From Salvator merianae (Eukaryota; Chordata; Lepidosauria; Squamata; Teiidae), in the NCBI GenBank assembly GCA_003586115.2, contig QVOM02000034.1:111205610-111269609 (forward strand): DNA of 64,000 nt. The letters are read 5' to 3'. Under the pieces are notes generated by a model. It made no database searches, was not told the DNA's origin, and was given only the letters and a program-made list of their open reading frames with translations. Positions within the stretch are counted from its first letter, which is position 1. The number at the start of each line of letters is the position of its first letter. The translations under genes and the position numbers were made by a program. Below are positions 11,336-22,650 of this stretch, piece after piece.

Positions 11336-12964
11336 GGGGAAAGGTAGTAACTTCTGCACACTAGTGCCTCAATCTGCATTAAAGGCCAGAAAATGCACTT
11401 TCAAAAGACATTTTTCTGACTTTTAATGTGGATTAGAGTTGGAATGGGAACACTAGCACCTGTGTGTTGCCATCTCTAGCTGCTTTTGAGTTGCTTTTTT
11501 AATGTGTGTGGATGCAGCCTTAGACACACAGCCGTTTAGCTGTTATAACCATATTGGCACCATCACAGCAAGGGCATGTGTCTTCATTGTGGATGAGGCA
11601 GCCCTTGAGCCACCATTCAGATGTGGGATGGTGTGGATCCTCGCAAACCACTCCAATTTCATTACACTTTACATCTTTCTAGTGCTATCAATCTCGGACA
11701 AATAAGGAAGATAGTAGGTCATTTCTGCATTCACCTTACTTGGAGTAGTTTAACTTTTCTGCTCCAGCCTGTCCCAGACCAAGCACAGTGTGCTCTGTCC
11801 ACATCACTAGGATTGGGACACTGTCCCTTGCAGACGAACACCAGAAGCAATGCAGAAGTGCCATAGCTGTTCTGGTCCACACAACTGACTTCCCACTGAA
11901 GACACCACCCACCCCTGCCAGCAATTGACCTAGATCGCATCACTTGTCCATTGTGTCTGGTGCACAAGGGTAGGTCTGAACAGAACAGTCTATGAAGGTA
12001 GTGTGCCTACCCCTATGTACGGGTTTCAAAAATTATCTTCAAAGTTCGCATAAGCTTTGAAGATAGGCGGTTTCTTTGTTTGACCAGAGGTTCGACCAGA
12101 ACAAGATGGCTTGGGATGGCTGTAAACCTCTTCAAACAGATCTACAGCTAAACTGGAATAGGGACCTCCTGGGATGGTTTGGGACCAAGATGGTGCTAGT
12201 GCAGTGTGGATGACATGTACTATGTAGCCTGCTGATCATGTGTGGAAACAGCCTTAACTATCAGTTCATTGTCTGGGAGAAGTACATTGTTACTTGATAT
12301 CCAAAATATGCTAGATACAGATGCAAGAGAGTTTCCCTGTGTAAACAATTTCAAAAAGAATCACAATATAAACATACTATTTACCTTATGTATAAGTTAA
12401 TGGATGTATTATAGGTTAGCTGTGTTGCTATATTTCTGTTCAATCTTTGCCCTCTTTGTCCTAAATAAATGAAATTAGAATGTTAGATGATGTCTTACAG
12501 GTCATCTAATCCAGCATCCTGCTTCATAGAACCCCTTGAAGGGAAAGGGTTCTTATTGGCAACATCTGTGTAGTCTCTCTGGACTATGCCAAATGTGTGC
12601 TGGGCACATGGTGGTCATGCTGCCCTCATGTCTGGCTCACCTCTGGGCATAGAATCTGCTCCTGGGAGTGATCTATTGAGGAAATGCTTAAAAGCAGTCC
12701 CTGTGCAGGTCAGGCTGGGTTGTGGTTTCTGCCACTGCTGCACAGACAGGTGGTCATAGCAAGAACAACCATGCCCCTTTCTAGACCCCGGTGACATTTC
12801 ACAGAGTTATGGAATATGGCTAAATTCAAGGGCTACTTCTAGGATCACAGAGAAATCTCGCTGGTTTGCAAGTTCAAGACCATGGTTTAAATCCTTTCAA
12901 CTTTGTCACAGGTCACCCTGATCAATGCTTAGTGCACAGTTTCATGGAAACGTACTGCTAGTTG
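11336..12964. other. Anonymous non-coding sequence
   Basis: No gene recognised. ATGCAGCCTTAG near 11512 and AACAGCCTTAAC near 12249 resemble right ends of GGCTG-type DNA elements followed by a TTA duplication, but their left partners were not found. Around 12036-12066 there is a short inverted repeat (TATCTTCAAAGTT and AGCTTTGAAGATA). Confidence 0.35.
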
Positions 12965-13405
12965 TTTGCTCAGGAACATCAGGAACATCAGAAACATCAC
13001 AAGGAGGTTAAAGCAGCACAACAAGAGACTATTGTAGGTCCCTGTCATGTTTTAAAATCAGGTGATTAGGTCTCTGTTAAGCACTAAATGATGAATGGCC
13101 TGTCACCTAGATGGGAAGGCCCTTACAAAGTTTTGCTAACTATCCATACAGCTATAAAGTTGGATAGGAGATGTGATTCCATGATTCCCAGATCAAGAGC
13201 TGCAGAACACCAAAGGACTTGTTGGAAGACCACCAGAAAGGCCGCTCAATTTCTTCAGCTAATAAAGAAACTTGGGTGCTGGATCGTATCGGAACTGAGA
13301 GCCTCCAAGGACAAAAAAAAGTCAAAACTCCTGTCTGGCATGTGGAATAAGCAAAGTGATTTCCAAAACCAATCATATTATTTCCATTTTGAAGGAGTTA
13401 GCTAA
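12965..13405 (+). pseudogene. Gammaretrovirus-like pol remnant: integrase C-terminus
   Basis: The forward frame at 12965 onward carries a charged helix followed by the integrase C-terminal core with the conserved P-R-W-x-G-P-Y motif (about 13109-13129). It resembles the end of gammaretroviral integrases, which join viral DNA to host DNA. Two in-frame stops (near 13066 and 13084) and scrambled reading after about 13160 show it is dead. All upstream pol, protease and gag are missing. The env remnant follows directly, with most of env deleted between them. Confidence 0.7.
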
Positions 13406-13441
13406 AAAAGACAGTGAGAAGAAGTCACAGCAGTCAAAGAG

Positions 13442-13818
13442 ATGGCAATGCAGAAATGGATAGCCCTGGATTATCTCCTAACTAGAAAAGGAGGTATGGT
13501 TGGTCTAGTAGGAACAGAGTGCTGTGCTTACATAGCAGAGAATGAAGAATGCATACAAAAAGCCTTGAAGAAAGTAAAGCAATTAACCAAAGACATTGTG
13601 ACACTCATGAAAGCAATTTATGCCATACCTGACTTCATGAATGGTCCCAACTGGGTTAAAAAAAGGTCTTTCAAGGTTTAATATATATTGCAGTAGTTAT
13701 TGTGCCATTGACTATTGTTATATTTGCTATATATAAATTTCACATACATGGTGCCCAGGAAAGAGAAGAACTATCCTTCTTCCACAAGCTGATGTGGCTC
13801 CTCTGGGCAAAATTTTGA
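13442..13818 (+). pseudogene. Gammaretrovirus-like env remnant: transmembrane subunit
   Basis: A 79-residue frame (13442-13678) matches the ectodomain of a gammaretroviral TM subunit: the A-L-D-Y-L-L heptad end, then the disulfide-motif region. The usual CX6CC motif keeps its paired Cys (residues 27-28), but the first Cys position is Val (residue 20). A frameshift near 13669 moves the membrane-spanning segment into another frame (about 13669-13740), followed by a short tail that stops at 13816-13818. No surface subunit or fusion peptide is present. In life the protein mediated fusion; this copy cannot, being frameshifted and lacking its N-terminal half. Confidence 0.7.
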
Positions 13819-13944
13819 TGAATCCTTGGTCTGACAGCCCCAACAAAAACATTACCAAGCCAGTCAGCCAGCTGAGCTAAGACCAACCTGGAAGATAAAA
13901 TCAAATGGAGAAAAGAGTGGGGAGGGGGGAGAGAAAAGCCAGCC

Positions 13945-14345
13945 ATGCTTTAAAAAAGAGAATAAAGTATTTTAATTTTTCAATAACTCCCACCCCCAGC
14001 CAGCACTGCTATAGTCAAAAGGCTTAAAGAAAATGGTTTCCTTGCTAGCTTCTTCAGGAGGGGAGAGGAGAAGGAGCTTCAGAAAAAGTAGGAAGATGAT
14101 TGGCTAAAGGCACACAAATAGTGAACAGGAAGGTTTTCTTTTCATGGTTTAACAATCGATTATAGCCAACCACAGGGTAAATATGATTGGCTAACGTCAT
14201 GCTCAAATATATACATTGCTAGACTAGAACTCTAGGAGGCAATTATCACTTGGGTGTTCGGCGCCCCGTGCTTCCAAGCTAGCAAGCTGTCCTTGATGTG
14301 AAATGATTAAAAAGTTGCGTTTATCATTGACTTAAGCAGACTGGG
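13945..14345 (+). other. Possible LTR-like segment after env remnant
   Basis: A purine-rich run at about 13912-13938 precedes sequence with promoter-like signals: GATTGGCTAA (inverted CCAAT) at about 14098 and 14184, TATATA near 14205, then GGGTGTTCGGCGCCCCGTGC (14251-14270), an isolated CpG-rich motif, and ATTAAA near 14307. This order (CCAAT, TATA, GC-rich leader, poly(A) signal) fits an LTR. No TG...CA ends with duplication were established, so it remains a candidate. Confidence 0.3.
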
Positions 14346-14424
14346 GATGCAATGAAACAATATATGGCATATCCTTCATGATAACATGTAAAGAAGATTG
14401 GTCATTGGTTTTGTTTACATTGAC

Positions 14425-14660
14425 CAGAAGGGGGGAATGGTGAAAAGTAAATAGTGAGTTAACAGTTTAGGTGGGAAAAAGAGCAGGAAAAGAACACTGC
14501 AGTGTTAAAGTTCTTGGTGGGAAGAAAGACTGTAACCAATGAATGTAAAAATCACACAATGCATAATTAATGACTCTGCCAAAAGTATATAAATGTTATG
14601 AGTTAGAAATATTCTGGGACTCTGTGGCATCTTCTTTATGGTGCATTTGGACCATGCTAG
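14425..14660 (+). other. Polypurine tract and start of a retroviral 3' LTR
   Basis: AGAAGGGGGGAA (about 14426-14437) is a typical gammaretroviral polypurine tract, followed at once by TG at 14438, where U3 would begin. Downstream lie AACCAAT (about 14534) and TATATAAA (14586-14593), spaced as in a promoter. The right end of the LTR is not clear; it probably lies near or before 14700. About 600 bp separate the env stop from this tract, which is longer than usual. Confidence 0.45.
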
Positions 14661-16424
14661 TTGCTCCCATAGACTGTGGTATCTGCAAATCTGGTGTCTG
14701 CTTGCCACGACTGCACTACAAGCAGCACCTGGAGCATTCACTGGCATGAAAACCACACTGGGGAGTGTGGTTTCCTGAGTGGTCCATGTGGTATGTGGAG
14801 TCTGGTGCCAATTTGCTGGGTTCTGGAAATGATCCAGAAACGGGCCATTTGTGGTGCATTGCTTAACCCCTCACTCCACCCTGCAACTTTCATTCCTCAG
14901 CCTCCAAAGAATGCCAGCCTCATGCACCAAGACACATTGTCCAGAAGCTGTCTTTGCCAGCTTCTGCAAGATCCACTGGGTTGTGCTAGTTAGGACTGGG
15001 GAACACTCAGTCTGCATGCCAGTGCGCTGCCAGGAAAGTACAGACTTCTGAGTAACAGTGCTGGCTGCAGAGGCCTCACAGCTAGGGCTTGCTCTGGTAT
15101 GCTAAGAAGAAACTGTGCTAGGAAGCATGCTAATGGAAGACCACTCTGAAGTGGTCTCCTACATGTTCCACCTGGCACACAAAGACTGGCACTATTTTGC
15201 TGACCTCTGGAAGTGGGCCATTTCCAGGGCCATTTTTGGCTCTGCTGACAAATTCCCTCCCCTCCCTGATCTGCAACTTTGGAGAGGGGGAACTTTTATT
15301 GCTACTCTCTGAATAGAGTCTGGGATGGGAGTGCAGCAATGCAGGCAGATGCTGGCATGTTCTTCCTCGACCTGCACCATTTCTGTCCTAAACTGCTCAA
15401 TTCAGGACAGGAGTAGCCTCAGCATCATGAGCCATGACACACAGAGCTGAAGTTACCTGTTTGGACCAAGACTCCCCTTCCAGAAGTAATAAGGCTGGGC
15501 TTTCTCTTGAAATTGATCTCAAATGTTATTCTGCAAGAATAGTGATGTCTGAACTTTGGCACAGCCCATCCACCTGTCCTCAATTTCTTTCAGTTCAACT
15601 CAGCTACATCTTGGTTTTGTATCCCATTCTGTATTAGTACTGTCCATATGTGGCCCACCCATATTTTTCTTGCCTAGGAGTTAATCAAGAACGGCTGCAT
15701 TTTCCTATCTCTTTTGAGGTTCTGCTTCAGCTACAATTCTCTCACCCAATTCCTTCACCCATTTACTGTGTTGCTACTATCCTTGTTTCTTAGTTTCTCA
15801 GATTTCTGGAAACTTTCCACCATCTTCTGTTGTCCCACAACGGTAATCCTATCAGATGACTTTTTTTCTTCTTAGATACTGGATATTTTTGCTCCTTGAG
15901 TAACTGGAATATTTGTGAGCATTATTGGTTTAAAGGTAATGATGGAAACCCAAAATCTACTTGCTGGATATTCCATGTCAGTGCATTTTTAGTTTTCTAC
16001 TAAATGCTACTGAAAATATTATGAGAACATTTATCATAAAAAATAAAATAAGTTAATCCATAAATAAAATTCTTTTAGGGCAAATATAGTATGCCAAAAG
16101 TGGCATTTGCCAGTACTTTTTTTTTTTTTTTTTTTTTTAAAAAAGCTTTTTAAAAAGTCATTTTTATTTAATGCCATAGAGCTGGGGTTACTATCTTTTG
16201 TCATTAGCTAGTTTAGCAACCTTTAGTGATATTTGCAAATTGGACATTACTCTTGCTTGAAGTCTTTAGGGTCATATTGTACTAAATGATTTGGAATCAA
16301 AATAGATGATATGTAGGGCAAGAAAATACACTGGAAATGACATGAGTGGAAAAAGAGGAGTATTTTTTTAAAAAATTGGGATCTAAAGTAACTAAAGTAA
16401 ACAAGCTTGCAAAGCCCACACAAA
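14661..16424. other. Anonymous non-coding sequence with poly(T) run
   Basis: No gene recognised. A run of about 23 T lies at 16116-16138, followed by A-rich sequence; it could be the tail of an unrecognised retroposon on the minus strand. The 14.7-15.4 kb part is GC-richer with overlapping, domain-free open frames. Confidence 0.35.
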
Positions 16425-16670
16425 TTTTTATTTATTGCTCATTTATAGAATTTATATCCTGCCTTTCCCCCTAAGAGCTCAAGGCACTACACAATGTTCT
16501 TCTCCATTTTGGTTTATCTTCTCAACCACCCTATAAGGTACATTGGGCTGAGAGGTAGGGACTAACCCAAGATCTCCAACTGAGCTTTCACAGTTGTGAG
16601 CATTCAGAGGCAGAGATGCCCTGCCCTGGGTCATATCCTGACACTCTAGCCATGACTCTACACTGGCACA
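16425..16670 (-). mobile_element. tRNA-derived SINE, (AAATA)n-tail family
   Basis: Read on the minus strand, the copy runs from a degenerate tRNA-like head through AACCTACCT-like and GGTTGAGAAGATAAACC-like blocks to the tail AGGCAGGATATAAATTC followed by AATAAATA. Copies of the same family are at 39705-39870 (+), 44771-44990 (-) and 47879-48118 (+). The family is common in lizard genomes by my recollection. Strongly diverged. Confidence 0.65.
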
Positions 16671-17124
16671 GAATCATAGGCTAGATCTCCATTCAAGGCA
16701 CCTTAATCAAGCTTTCAGTGCAGCTGGTCTCTATTGGGATTAATGGAAACTGGCTTAACTTAAGATGTCTTTGCTGCATAATATGAGCCATATTTATATT
16801 TCCCCGTAAATTCAGGAAAAATAGTTTGGGATTCATATAAGGCTGGATAATCACCATCACTGTCAAGGATCTTCAGCCTCCAGTCCAAATGCTTAAAGCT
16901 GAACTCGAAATGAATTTGGAAGATTTTCTGAATGTAATAGGACTTGCTTGGGAGGAAACATGCTAAGACCTTTACTTTTGGCATTTGCATTGGTAAAAAT
17001 AGGTAAGATTGGATTCAGACTAAGATCCTGTTAGATTAAGTCTGATACCAAATACTCACTATATGTGATCAGGCCCAATCTAATAGAGCTCAATACCATA
17101 TGGGTTGCAGTAATGTGCAGGTTC

Positions 17125-17693
17125 TTGTTACTTATTTATTTAAGAATTTATATTCCACCCTTCATTGAAAGGTCCCAGGTGGGTTGCAATAGTAAAAAGA
17201 TAACATATAAAAAGTATTTAAACATATTTAAAATATAACCTTGCCTCCCACCCTCTCAGGCAGGACAATACTCAGAAGAAGCTAAACATGAAAGGTCTGG
17301 GTGAAGAGCTATGTTTTAACCAGATGTCAAAAACTATATAAAGGAGGTTCCTGGTGAATCTCCAATGGTAAACTGTTCCAGAGTCTGGGGACCACCATAG
17401 AAAAGACCCTCTCACATGTCCCTGCCCCTTGCACCTCTGAGAGAGCAGGAACTTCAAGAAGGCCCACTCCTTGGAACCTCAATACATGGTAGAAAATGTG
17501 TATGGTAGAAAATGCTTCTTTGGATAACCAGGGCCCAAGCTGTTTAGGGCTTTATACGTTAACATCACCACCTTGAATTGGGCTTGATAGCAAATAGGCA
17601 ACCAGGGCAGATCTTTCAGGACCAGCATGATGTGCATCCAGCCAGAGACTCCCATCAGCAGCCAAGCTGCTGCATTATGCACTAGGTCCAGTG
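17125..17693 (-). mobile_element. L2-type LINE 3' end, split by an L1
   Basis: On the minus strand, translation of 17700 down to about 17510 gives an L2 ORF2 C-terminus (L-D-L-V-H-N-A-A-A, then L-P-W-L-P-I-C and F-K-V-V-M-L-T-Y-K-A-L-N). It ends in a 3' tail at about 17125 with TTAAATAAATAAG. The L1 at 17708-18710 interrupts it: the short continuation of its frame lies just beyond the second target duplication at 18725. The L2 reverse transcriptase copied its own RNA for insertion; this fragment is inactive. Confidence 0.7.
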
Positions 17694-18724
17694 TCCAGAC
17701 TATTTTCTTTCTTTCTTTTTTTTTTTTATAACATGTTTTATTGTTATTGTATTTCAAATATATAAAATTACACTTTACATTACATTTTTATATCACTATT
17801 ATTATCAAGTTCCTCCTTCATTAACAGTTTCTTCTAAACTTCATGTTCTTCAACGTCCTGTTCTCCTTCCTTCTTTTTTTTCACTGAAACTCTTATTTCT
17901 TTTTCACTCTTCGAATCCAGCAATCACAAATCCATTGTCCAGCTCTTGCAGAAAGTCAATAAAGGGTTTCCAGTTCCTGTAAAACCTATCAACTGTCTTA
18001 TTTCTCAAAAGATTTGTCAATTTATCCATCTCAGCAAGCTCCATCATTTTAACTATCCAATCACCCACCGTTGGTATTATCTCCCCTTTCCACTTCTGAA
18101 CATATACAATTCTGGCAGCAGTTACCATATTTTGCAATAGCACATCGACACCTTCAACATTATTTTCCACTATCCCCAGTAGGAATAATTCCGGTCTAAA
18201 AGGAATGTTTGTCTTTAAGATTTTCTGCATAACTATATGAATTTGAACCCAAAACTTTTTGGTTTTTGCACAAATCCACCACATATGATAAAAAGTACCC
18301 TCATGCTTCTTACATTTCCAACATTTACTTGACATGCCTTGATACATTTTTGAGATTCTAAAAGGTGTTAAGTACCATCGATACATCATCTTATATATAT
18401 TCTCTTTCAACATATTACATACAGTAAATTTCATATCTTTGGTCCACAATTTTTCCCATTGATCCACTGAAATATTATAGCCAAAATTTTGAGCCCACTT
18501 TATCATACATTCTTTAACTTGCTCTTGTTCTAATTCTATTTTCAAAAGGAAGTCATACAGTACCCCTATAATCCCCTTTTCTTCTTTTTCCAGTTCTTCT
18601 TCCCATTTCTGACTTTCTAATTCAAAATTCATCCTTCTTTTATCTACTTTAAAAACATCCATCAATTGAGCACACATTAGCCATTGTACCTCTAACCCCT
18701 CCTGGTTTCATCCAGACTATTTTC
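17694..18724. repeat. 14-bp target-site duplication of an L1 insertion
   Basis: TCCAGACTATTTTC occurs at 17694-17707 and exactly again at 18711-18724, bracketing the L1 body. The perfect match indicates a fairly recent target-primed insertion. Confidence 0.9.
17708..18710 (-). mobile_element. 5'-truncated L1 LINE with intact ORF2 C-terminus
   Basis: The minus strand carries an uninterrupted frame of at least 257 residues (18677 to 17904) that is the C-terminal domain of a reptile-type L1 ORF2, the endonuclease/reverse transcriptase that copies L1 RNA into the genome. Its zinc-knuckle-like Cys/His motif is C119-x2-C122, H131, C136. A 3' UTR of about 170 bp follows, with AATAAAA near 17741 and an A-rich tail ending in GAAAGAAAG. 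The endonuclease and RT domains are lost by 5' truncation. Absence of stops plus perfect target duplications marks this as the youngest-looking LINE in the window. Confidence 0.9.
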
Positions 18725-20385
18725 AAGGGAAGCTCCTTGAGTTGGTGGTCGAAAAAAGGAGCCAGGAGGCAGGACTGGCTTCTCTTGTGAGCTGATTGAA
18801 CCAGAGGCTCAGGGGCTGAAGGCTCAGGGGCATACACCAAATTGTCAGTCTTGTGCTGGAGATGGGCCTTGAAGGGTTAGGCAGCTGACTGCTGAGGGGG
18901 CACTTGGCTCTGGCCCATGCCATCCTCTTCTGCTCAGAGCTGGGGCTTGCTGTGCCAATGGGAAGATGGTAATGAGAGGAGCGAGTGGAGAGCACTGGCT
19001 CAAACAGCTAGAGGAATCTGGCAGCAGTGGTAGGCGAAGTGTGAGTGCAGGAAGGGAGTTTGCTTGTGGCTTCAAAATATGTGCAGGAGCTTTACAGTCC
19101 TGTGCCTGGTGTCTGTTATCCCATGGACCCATTGGGTCCACCAGTGCTCCACTTGCATCTCTTTCTCCATCACCTGGGTGACCTCCTGCTCCCAGGCCAT
19201 GCAAATCTGCTGCCAGCACAGCTTCTTTGTTGGTTCCCCTTGGCCTTTAGCCAGAGCTCTGCCTTCTTCTTTAGCAAAGGCTGCAGTGCCTCACATAACT
19301 CTGCTGGCTGCTGGCTGCCTTGGAGAGTGTCCAAACGAGGCAGCAGGTACAGGCAGAAGAGGTGGGAAGTGCAGGTGTTGGAGAAGCATGAATGCTAATC
19401 TGACCCGGGCCTCTGGCATGCCCTATATGGCTGGGCTTACTGGAGGGGACTAACCCTGGAGACAGACTGAGGCAGAGAGAGATGGAGAGAGAAAGGGGGG
19501 AGAAAAAGGGTCAGAGTGTACTCCTTATTGCTCATGCCCAGCAAAGTCCCATCCACCCTACTCATAGCCATCATCCCACCCAGACTTAGGCCATCCCCCC
19601 ATTTATCGCAGACTGCCTCCTGGCTCCTTCATCATGCTTGGGGTGCCTGAAACTCATACCTATACCCTTAAACTATCCTTGAAAGTTACACTTGACTGAC
19701 TGACTGATTGATTGAAAGTTACATTGCCAAAAGAAAGGGGAAAAAATAGCCACCTCTCTCTCCATATGCATGTTAGTAAGATGTCAGATGTGCACCTACA
19801 GAGATCTCCAGAATTGCCAGGGAAGCTTACCTCTGGATTCTTATTCCATCAAGTTATTTCAGCCCTGGGACAGAAAGTGGCACAGACCCCTATTGGGAAG
19901 AATCTAACTCAGAAGCTACAATGCAGACACCAGGTTAGTTCCTTCTGATTTGGTCTGGATTTCAAGGGATAGCTGCATTCTCCAAACCTCCATGTACTGC
20001 AATGAAGGCTATTTGGCAGAGAGGGAAGGGTATAGGGCACAATAGAAATGCAAATAAATAAATGAGACAGTCATCATAAATGTCTTTTTTTAGGGTTTGC
20101 TTCCCAGGCAAGTTTCTAGTCTTTGGACAGAAGCGTTTGGGAGGAAGTTTCCTTACACTTTTCCTGCTGAAGATGGGATTGACTCTAAGGCCAGCTGTTG
20201 CTTACTCATTAGAACTGACTCATTTTCCCACAGTGGATATCATTTCATAGTAAAAAGTAAGGTAAATAGAGACTACATGCAGAGCTGAATTTTATGGTGG
20301 AAGTAAGACCTGCTCCTGGCAATAAACAGTAAATGGTTGGGTTTTTTTTTCATTTTGATATGGTTTCATCACAGCTGATTTTTTA
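18725..20385. other. Anonymous GC-richer then AT-rich sequence
   Basis: The first roughly 120 bp continue the interrupted L2. From 18840 to 19650 the sequence is GC-richer, and long open frames overlap on both strands without a domain, typical of an unidentified repeat. TGACTGACTGACTGATTGATTG at 19694-19715 is a small simple repeat. No gene seen. Confidence 0.35.
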
Positions 20386-20387
20386 AA

Positions 20388-21295
20388 AATAAACCTTTAT
20401 TTATTATACAACACATTTAAAACATGGATGTATATGATATGAAAAAGGTATAAACAAAGAACTGAGAGTCACAGAACAACTGGTCTAAGACATATATAAA
20501 CAGATTAAAGAACATAGTTATAAAATAAGCAAACTACTTAGTTTTTTATACTGCTATTGCAGTAATATTGATAAGATAGGTAGAGAAGATATAAACTAGA
20601 GATGTGCCAAACTGGTTCAGTTGGTTCATAGTTGTCAGCAAACCAGTTAGTTTGCAGCTGTTTGCATTGAACCTAACATGCAATTGTTAGAATATCCAAA
20701 AATTTGAACAAACCAAACCAGTTCTCCACTTGTGAACGTGATCAAACTGTTTGCATTCAGTTTTTGCTCTAGTATAGGACTTTATTTCAATGGAAAAACT
20801 GGTATTTCTTGTTTTTAAACCTGTTTGTTCATTTGATTGAACAGTTCGCCATTGAACCAAACAAATGATTTTTCAGTTTGATGATGAACCAAACATGCAA
20901 TTTTAGTACATGCATATCCCTAGTAGAAACTTGTCAACATTGGGTAGAGTCCTTATCAGAGGTTGCCACATTTCCCTAAAGTCATATTTAGTTTGGGTTC
21001 CATTCATGTAGTTTTTGATACCATTTTTGCAGGTTCAGTAAGGTGTGATTTTTCCAGCTTTGTTCTATAACTTGTTTGGTAGCTAATAACATAAAATTGA
21101 ATAACATTTTATTTTATAGCTTCTCATCACCTCTAAATATATGCAATAAAGTTCTTACCTGAAAGAAAATTGGGTCTGTAAAATTCTTTTAACTTTGTAT
21201 TCAATCAGATTCCAGAAATCCTGAATTTTAAGGCAGTACTACCACATATGTATATATGTACTAGTTTCATGTCATCCATATCGGCATCATACTAA
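20388..21295 (-). mobile_element. Old L1 ORF2 3' remnant with inserted MITE
   Basis: Minus-strand translation of about 21290-20940 gives decayed L1 ORF2 C-terminus: a zinc-knuckle tail (H-M-W, C-L-K-I-Q-D-F-W), then L-F-N-F-M-L-L-A-T-K-Q-V-I-E-Q-S-W and a W-Y-Q-K-L-H-E-W stretch, with stops and frame changes. The 3' UTR lies at 20388-20602 and ends in a TTTATTTATT (AATAAA) region. A different element splits it at about 20605-20925. Confidence 0.7.
20605..20925. mobile_element. MITE with TAGGGATGTGC-type ends
   Basis: Left end TAGAGATGTGCCAAACTGG and right end CATGCATATCCCTA are inverted copies of a TAGGGATGTGC terminus. The interior is made of repeated AACTGGTTCAGTTGGTTC-like words in both orientations, so it folds on itself. 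Another copy lies at 25256-25553. It interrupts the old L1, so it is younger than that L1. Confidence 0.6.
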
Positions 21296-21321
21296 GACGG
21301 TTCTGTGTCTCACCACTGTGT

Positions 21322-21326
21322 TCTTT

Positions 21327-21390
<64 letters not shown>

Positions 21391-21400
21391 TTTTTTTTGC
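21322..21400. repeat. (TTTC)n microsatellite
   Basis: About 17 tandem CTTT units followed by a T run. It lies just beyond the 5' truncation of the old L1. Confidence 0.95.
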
Positions 21401-21489
21401 TAATAAATACAATAGGCTACCACTCACAAGCCCATGCTTTCAGAGTGAGCTGGGAAAGGGGTCTTTGAAAATGAATTAGAGGGGGCCTT

Positions 21490-21546
21490 ATGTTACACTA
21501 CAATTCCAATTAGTGCCAATCGGCATGGCTAACAGTCAGAGATTAT
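21490..21546. mobile_element. Fragment of GATGTTGTTGGACTCC-type MITE
   Basis: The sequence CTACAATTCCAATTAGTGCC, then GGCATGGCTAACAGTCAGAG and ATTATGG, resembles the central part of the squamate 'ACTACAACTCCCATCA...CAGCATGGC...GGTCAGGGATGATGGG' repeat. Short and diverged, recognised from memory of the family. Better copies are at 46625-46730 and 49364-49491. Confidence 0.45.
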
Positions 21547-21726
21547 GGCCCTTTCTGCATTGGATCTTATTCTGGGTCATATCACAGAATAGGGGCCTGA
21601 CATCTGCATGCTAGTGCAGACTATGGCAGGCTCCAGGTGGGGCCAGCTGTAATCTGTACCAGCATGCAGATGGGAGGCCCCTATTCTGAGGCAGAATCCA
21701 GAATAACACCTAGTGCAGAAAAGACT
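21547..21726. mobile_element. Palindromic MITE, GGCCCTTTCTGCATTGG type
   Basis: Left part GGCCCTTTCTGCATTGG with TTATTCTGGGTCATATCACAGAATAGGGGCC, right part GGCCCCTATTCTGAG with GAATCCAGAATAACACCTAGTGCAG. The two halves are inverted copies. A related shorter copy is at 38454-38590. Boundaries are approximate; no target duplication was established. Confidence 0.6.
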
Positions 21727-22215
21727 TAAGATTTTACATTGTAGCACCTTGGCTAATCAGCACATGCTGACCACACTGCAAGTTTTATTACAGTACCAAA
21801 GTACTTATTTTCCTGCTCTTATTATCAGTGAATGAAAACATTTTAACAAGGTTGAACCAGCAGATTGTATAAGAGGAACAAATGAAGAATTTGCCCTGCC
21901 ACCTGAATTTAATAAAAGGTGGCAGATCTTACAGCTTCTGTGCTGCAGATTATGTCTTCTGTACCATCTTAGGATAACCTTGTTGCTGACATTTAAAGCC
22001 AGCTCAGTGAGCTGCAGCTATGTGGCCTGTGTCCAATCTTTATCTCCCCAAAATTAAGGTTTTTGGTCTTTTTATTTTAGGGGATTATTTGCCTTTAGTA
22101 GTACTAGTGAAAAGTAGTCGGAATCATAAGTTAATATATCTGGGCACAGGGGAAAACAAAACAATGCAGAGGTGGAATGAAGATTTACTGAGTCCCATAA
22201 GTAACTAAAGCCCGT
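21727..22215. other. Anonymous non-coding sequence
   Basis: No gene or repeat recognised. Confidence 0.35.
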
Positions 22216-22650
22216 AGTTGGCACAGATGTATAAAATTATGTATGGTGTCAAAGTGAATCAGGAGAAGTTTCTCTTTCTTTCCCAGGATACTAGAACCAG
22301 TGGTCATCCACTGAAACTGAATCGTGGATGAATCAGGACAGACGAAAGGTTTTTTTTGTGTGTGTGTGTTTCACACAACTTAGAATTAAATTTTCTCTTC
22401 CAGGATGCAGTATTGGCTACCAGCTTGGATGATTTCAAAAGCTGTGTGGAACAATTCATGGAAGCCAGGGCTATCAATGCCTGTTAGGTAATGCCTGAAG
22501 GCAGTAGGAGGTGGTCTGCTTCCAAAGGCCAGCTGCTGGGAGACTGCAAGCGGAGCAAGCTGTGTGCCCATGACCTACTGGTGGTTTCATTGTGCAGCTG
22601 GTTGTCCAGTGTGAGAATAGACTGTTGGATTAGGTTCTTATATTCTTATG
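22216..22650 (+). mobile_element. CR1/L3-type LINE 3' end
   Basis: The words GATACTAGAACCAGTGGTCA, then CACTGAAACTGAAT, GATTTCAAAAG and GGGAGACTGCAAGCGGAGCA align with the better preserved copy at 42727-43260. They encode the decayed C-terminus of a CR1/L3 ORF2 and its 3' tail. A diverged inverted tail fragment lies at 36625-36850. The element is old and has many stops. Confidence 0.65.

Noticed and set aside
17904..18677. 257-residue frame as a host protein-coding gene
   Set aside because: It is the C-terminal part of an L1 ORF2, bracketed by target duplications, with a poly(A) tail and no promoter or exon structure.
18845..19453. Overlapping frames of 117-129 residues on both strands as genes
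   Set aside because: They overlap in several frames on both strands in a GC-richer block, without domains, splice sites with supporting exons, or low-complexity-free conservation signals.
21322..21400. CRISPR-like or other spaced array
   Set aside because: Simple (TTTC)n microsatellite with no spacers; no CRISPR-like spaced repeats were seen anywhere in the window.
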